From positions 5,022,001 to 5,086,000 of the forward strand of contig NC_003552.1 in NCBI RefSeq assembly GCF_000007345.1: a DNA stretch of 64,000 bases, in the 5' to 3' direction. A program made the position numbers and the translations under genes. The notes beneath the pieces were generated by a model. That model was not told where the DNA came from, ran no database searches, and saw only the letters and a program-made list of their open reading frames with translations. The DNA is from Methanosarcina acetivorans C2A. Lineage in GTDB: Archaea; Halobacteriota; Methanosarcinia; Methanosarcinales; Methanosarcinaceae. Every line of letters begins with the position of its first letter. The first letter of the stretch is position 1. Below are positions 63,048 to 64,000 of the stretch, piece by piece.

Positions 63048-64000
63048 ATGGTATCTGAGATGACCTCAAAAGAAAGGGTCTTTGCAATGCTCAACAGAAA
63101 GCCTGTTGACAGGGTCCCGGTGATCACAGGCTCTGTTATGGTCAAGGAATATATAGAGAAGAGCGGGAGTTCCTGGCCCGATTACCACAGCAATGCAGAG
63201 ATGATGGTCAATACTGTGAGCCTTATGCATACCGACGCCGGGCTTGACAATATTGTAATGCCTTTTGGAATGTTCATAGAATCAATGGCTCTTGGCCTTG
63301 AAGTGAAGATGGGAAGAATTGATATTCAGCCTTCGGTAAGGAGCTTTTTCAACAAGCCCGAGGAGGTAAAATATGACAACTTCCTTGAAGACAAATATGT
63401 ACAAACCACACTTGACGCCATAAAACTAGCAAAGGAAAAATACCCCGACGCAGCAGTTACGGCTTTTCTCGTAGCTCCCATAACACTTGCAGGAGACCTC
63501 ATGGGTGCTGAGAACCTGTCCATGCTCAGCATCAAGTGCCTCCAGAAGGAAAAACAAATGCAAAAAATGAAGGACTGGATTTCGATAGCCCTGGAAATTA
63601 ACAAGATCTATGCCGAGGCCTGTGTCGAAGCCGGAGCCGATATCCTGTACTACTCGGATGCATCCGCATCCCCCAACCTGGTAATGCCTGAGTTTTACTA
63701 CCAGGTAGCTGTTCCTGCTGAAAAAGAGATAGGGGACTTCGTGCACCACCTAGGATGCCCCTGGGAACTTCACATCTGCGGAGATACCGTCCCGATCATT
63801 GAAGGAATGGCATCCACAGGCGCAGACTGCCTCAGTGTAGAACAGGCTGTTAATATGGAAGAAGCAACCAAGATCGCCGGAGACGTGCCTGTTGTCGGGA
63901 ATGTGACCCCCCTCCTGATGGTCGAAGGCACGGAAGCTCAAATTATAGAAGAAACAAGAAAAGGGCTTGACGGCGGAGCAAAAGCAAGTATGCTCGGATG
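63048..64000 (+). CDS. Methylcobamide:CoM methyltransferase (MtaA/MtbA family, UroD fold), 3'-truncated by window edge
   Basis: 317 codons visible, starting MVSEMTSKERVFAMLNRKPV, open to the window end. This is a uroporphyrinogen-decarboxylase-fold enzyme that moves the methyl group from the corrinoid protein to coenzyme M. The start of the zinc-ligand motif His-x-Cys is in WELHICGDTVPII; the last Cys should lie just past the window. Other blocks: YYSDASASPNLVMP and ADCLSVEQAVNMEEA. Strong AAAAAGGAGA ribosome site. Co-directional with the corrinoid gene. MtaA versus MtbA cannot be settled. Confidence 0.9.
   Translation, partial: MVSEMTSKERVFAMLNRKPVDRVPVITGSVMVKEYIEKSGSSWPDYHSNAEMMVNTVSLMHTDAGLDNIVMPFGMFIESMALGLEVKMGRIDIQPSVRSFFNKPEEVKYDNFLEDKYVQTTLDAIKLAKEKYPDAAVTAFLVAPITLAGDLMGAENLSMLSIKCLQKEKQMQKMKDWISIALEINKIYAEACVEAGADILYYSDASASPNLVMPEFYYQVAVPAEKEIGDFVHHLGCPWELHICGDTVPIIEGMASTGADCLSVEQAVNMEEATKIAGDVPVVGNVTPLLMVEGTEAQIIEETRKGLDGGAKASMLG

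Overview
The window is chromosomal DNA of a methanogenic archaeon of the genus Methanosarcina or a very close relative. This rests on: archaeal ribosomal proteins (L39e, L31e, L18Ae/LX, S19e), aIF6, prefoldin alpha and FtsY in the usual archaeal order; a ten-gene A-type ATP synthase operon in the Methanosarcina order H-I-K-E-C-F-A-B-D-G; a corrinoid protein next to a methylcobamide:coenzyme M methyltransferase; a CcmE with the archaeal CxxxY heme motif; and long AT-rich spacers full of short tandem repeats and insertion sequences. Species cannot be fixed from the sequence alone.

Layout. 1-3.5 kb: proline biosynthesis (proA incomplete at the window edge, proB, proC). 4.4-8.1 kb: peroxiredoxin, a DUF523-DUF1722 (TudS-like) protein, a membrane-anchored transglutaminase-like protein and a PspC-domain micro-protein. 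8.15-8.89 kb: a complete IS1-family element with a 9-bp target duplication. 9-14.1 kb, minus strand: a translation/secretion gene block (S19e, PDCD5-like, ATP-pyrophosphatase-like, L39e, L31e, aIF6, L18Ae, prefoldin alpha, FtsY). 14.4-16.7 kb: purA and two DUF131-type membrane proteins.

17.6-20.5 kb: the gene for the proteasome-activating nucleotidase (PAN AAA ATPase) is cut in two by a 1,597-bp insertion sequence with a perfect 8-bp target duplication; removing the element restores one 413-codon frame. A tRNA-Glu follows at 20.7 kb.

20.9-38.4 kb is an accessory island. It holds a tyrosine integrase and a truncated second copy of its 3' end flanking a HicBA toxin-antitoxin pair, ribbon-helix-helix/membrane small proteins, an AT-rich 476-residue protein with a HEPN-type R-N-x3-H motif, a complete IS21 element, a second full copy of the PAN-disrupting IS abutting a fragment of a third, and a minus-strand operon of at least ten tightly packed or overlapping small genes ending in a DUF927-type replication ATPase. 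It closes with an IS630-like remnant and a small MITE.

38.5-47 kb: ADP-ribosylglycohydrolase, DUF123, an ACT-ACT-metallo-beta-lactamase fusion, PAP2 phosphatase, tRNA-Leu and tRNA-Gly, then a small membrane protein, CcmE, polyprenyl synthetase and a radical SAM/SPASM protein, a set that hints at membrane electron-carrier biogenesis. 47.7-56.3 kb: the A-type ATP synthase operon, with an array of strong hairpins between the proteolipid gene and ahaE. 56.6-64 kb: hypF, a DUF1699-like gene, a long coiled-coil protein, a small protein, and the corrinoid protein/methyltransferase pair that runs off the end of the window.
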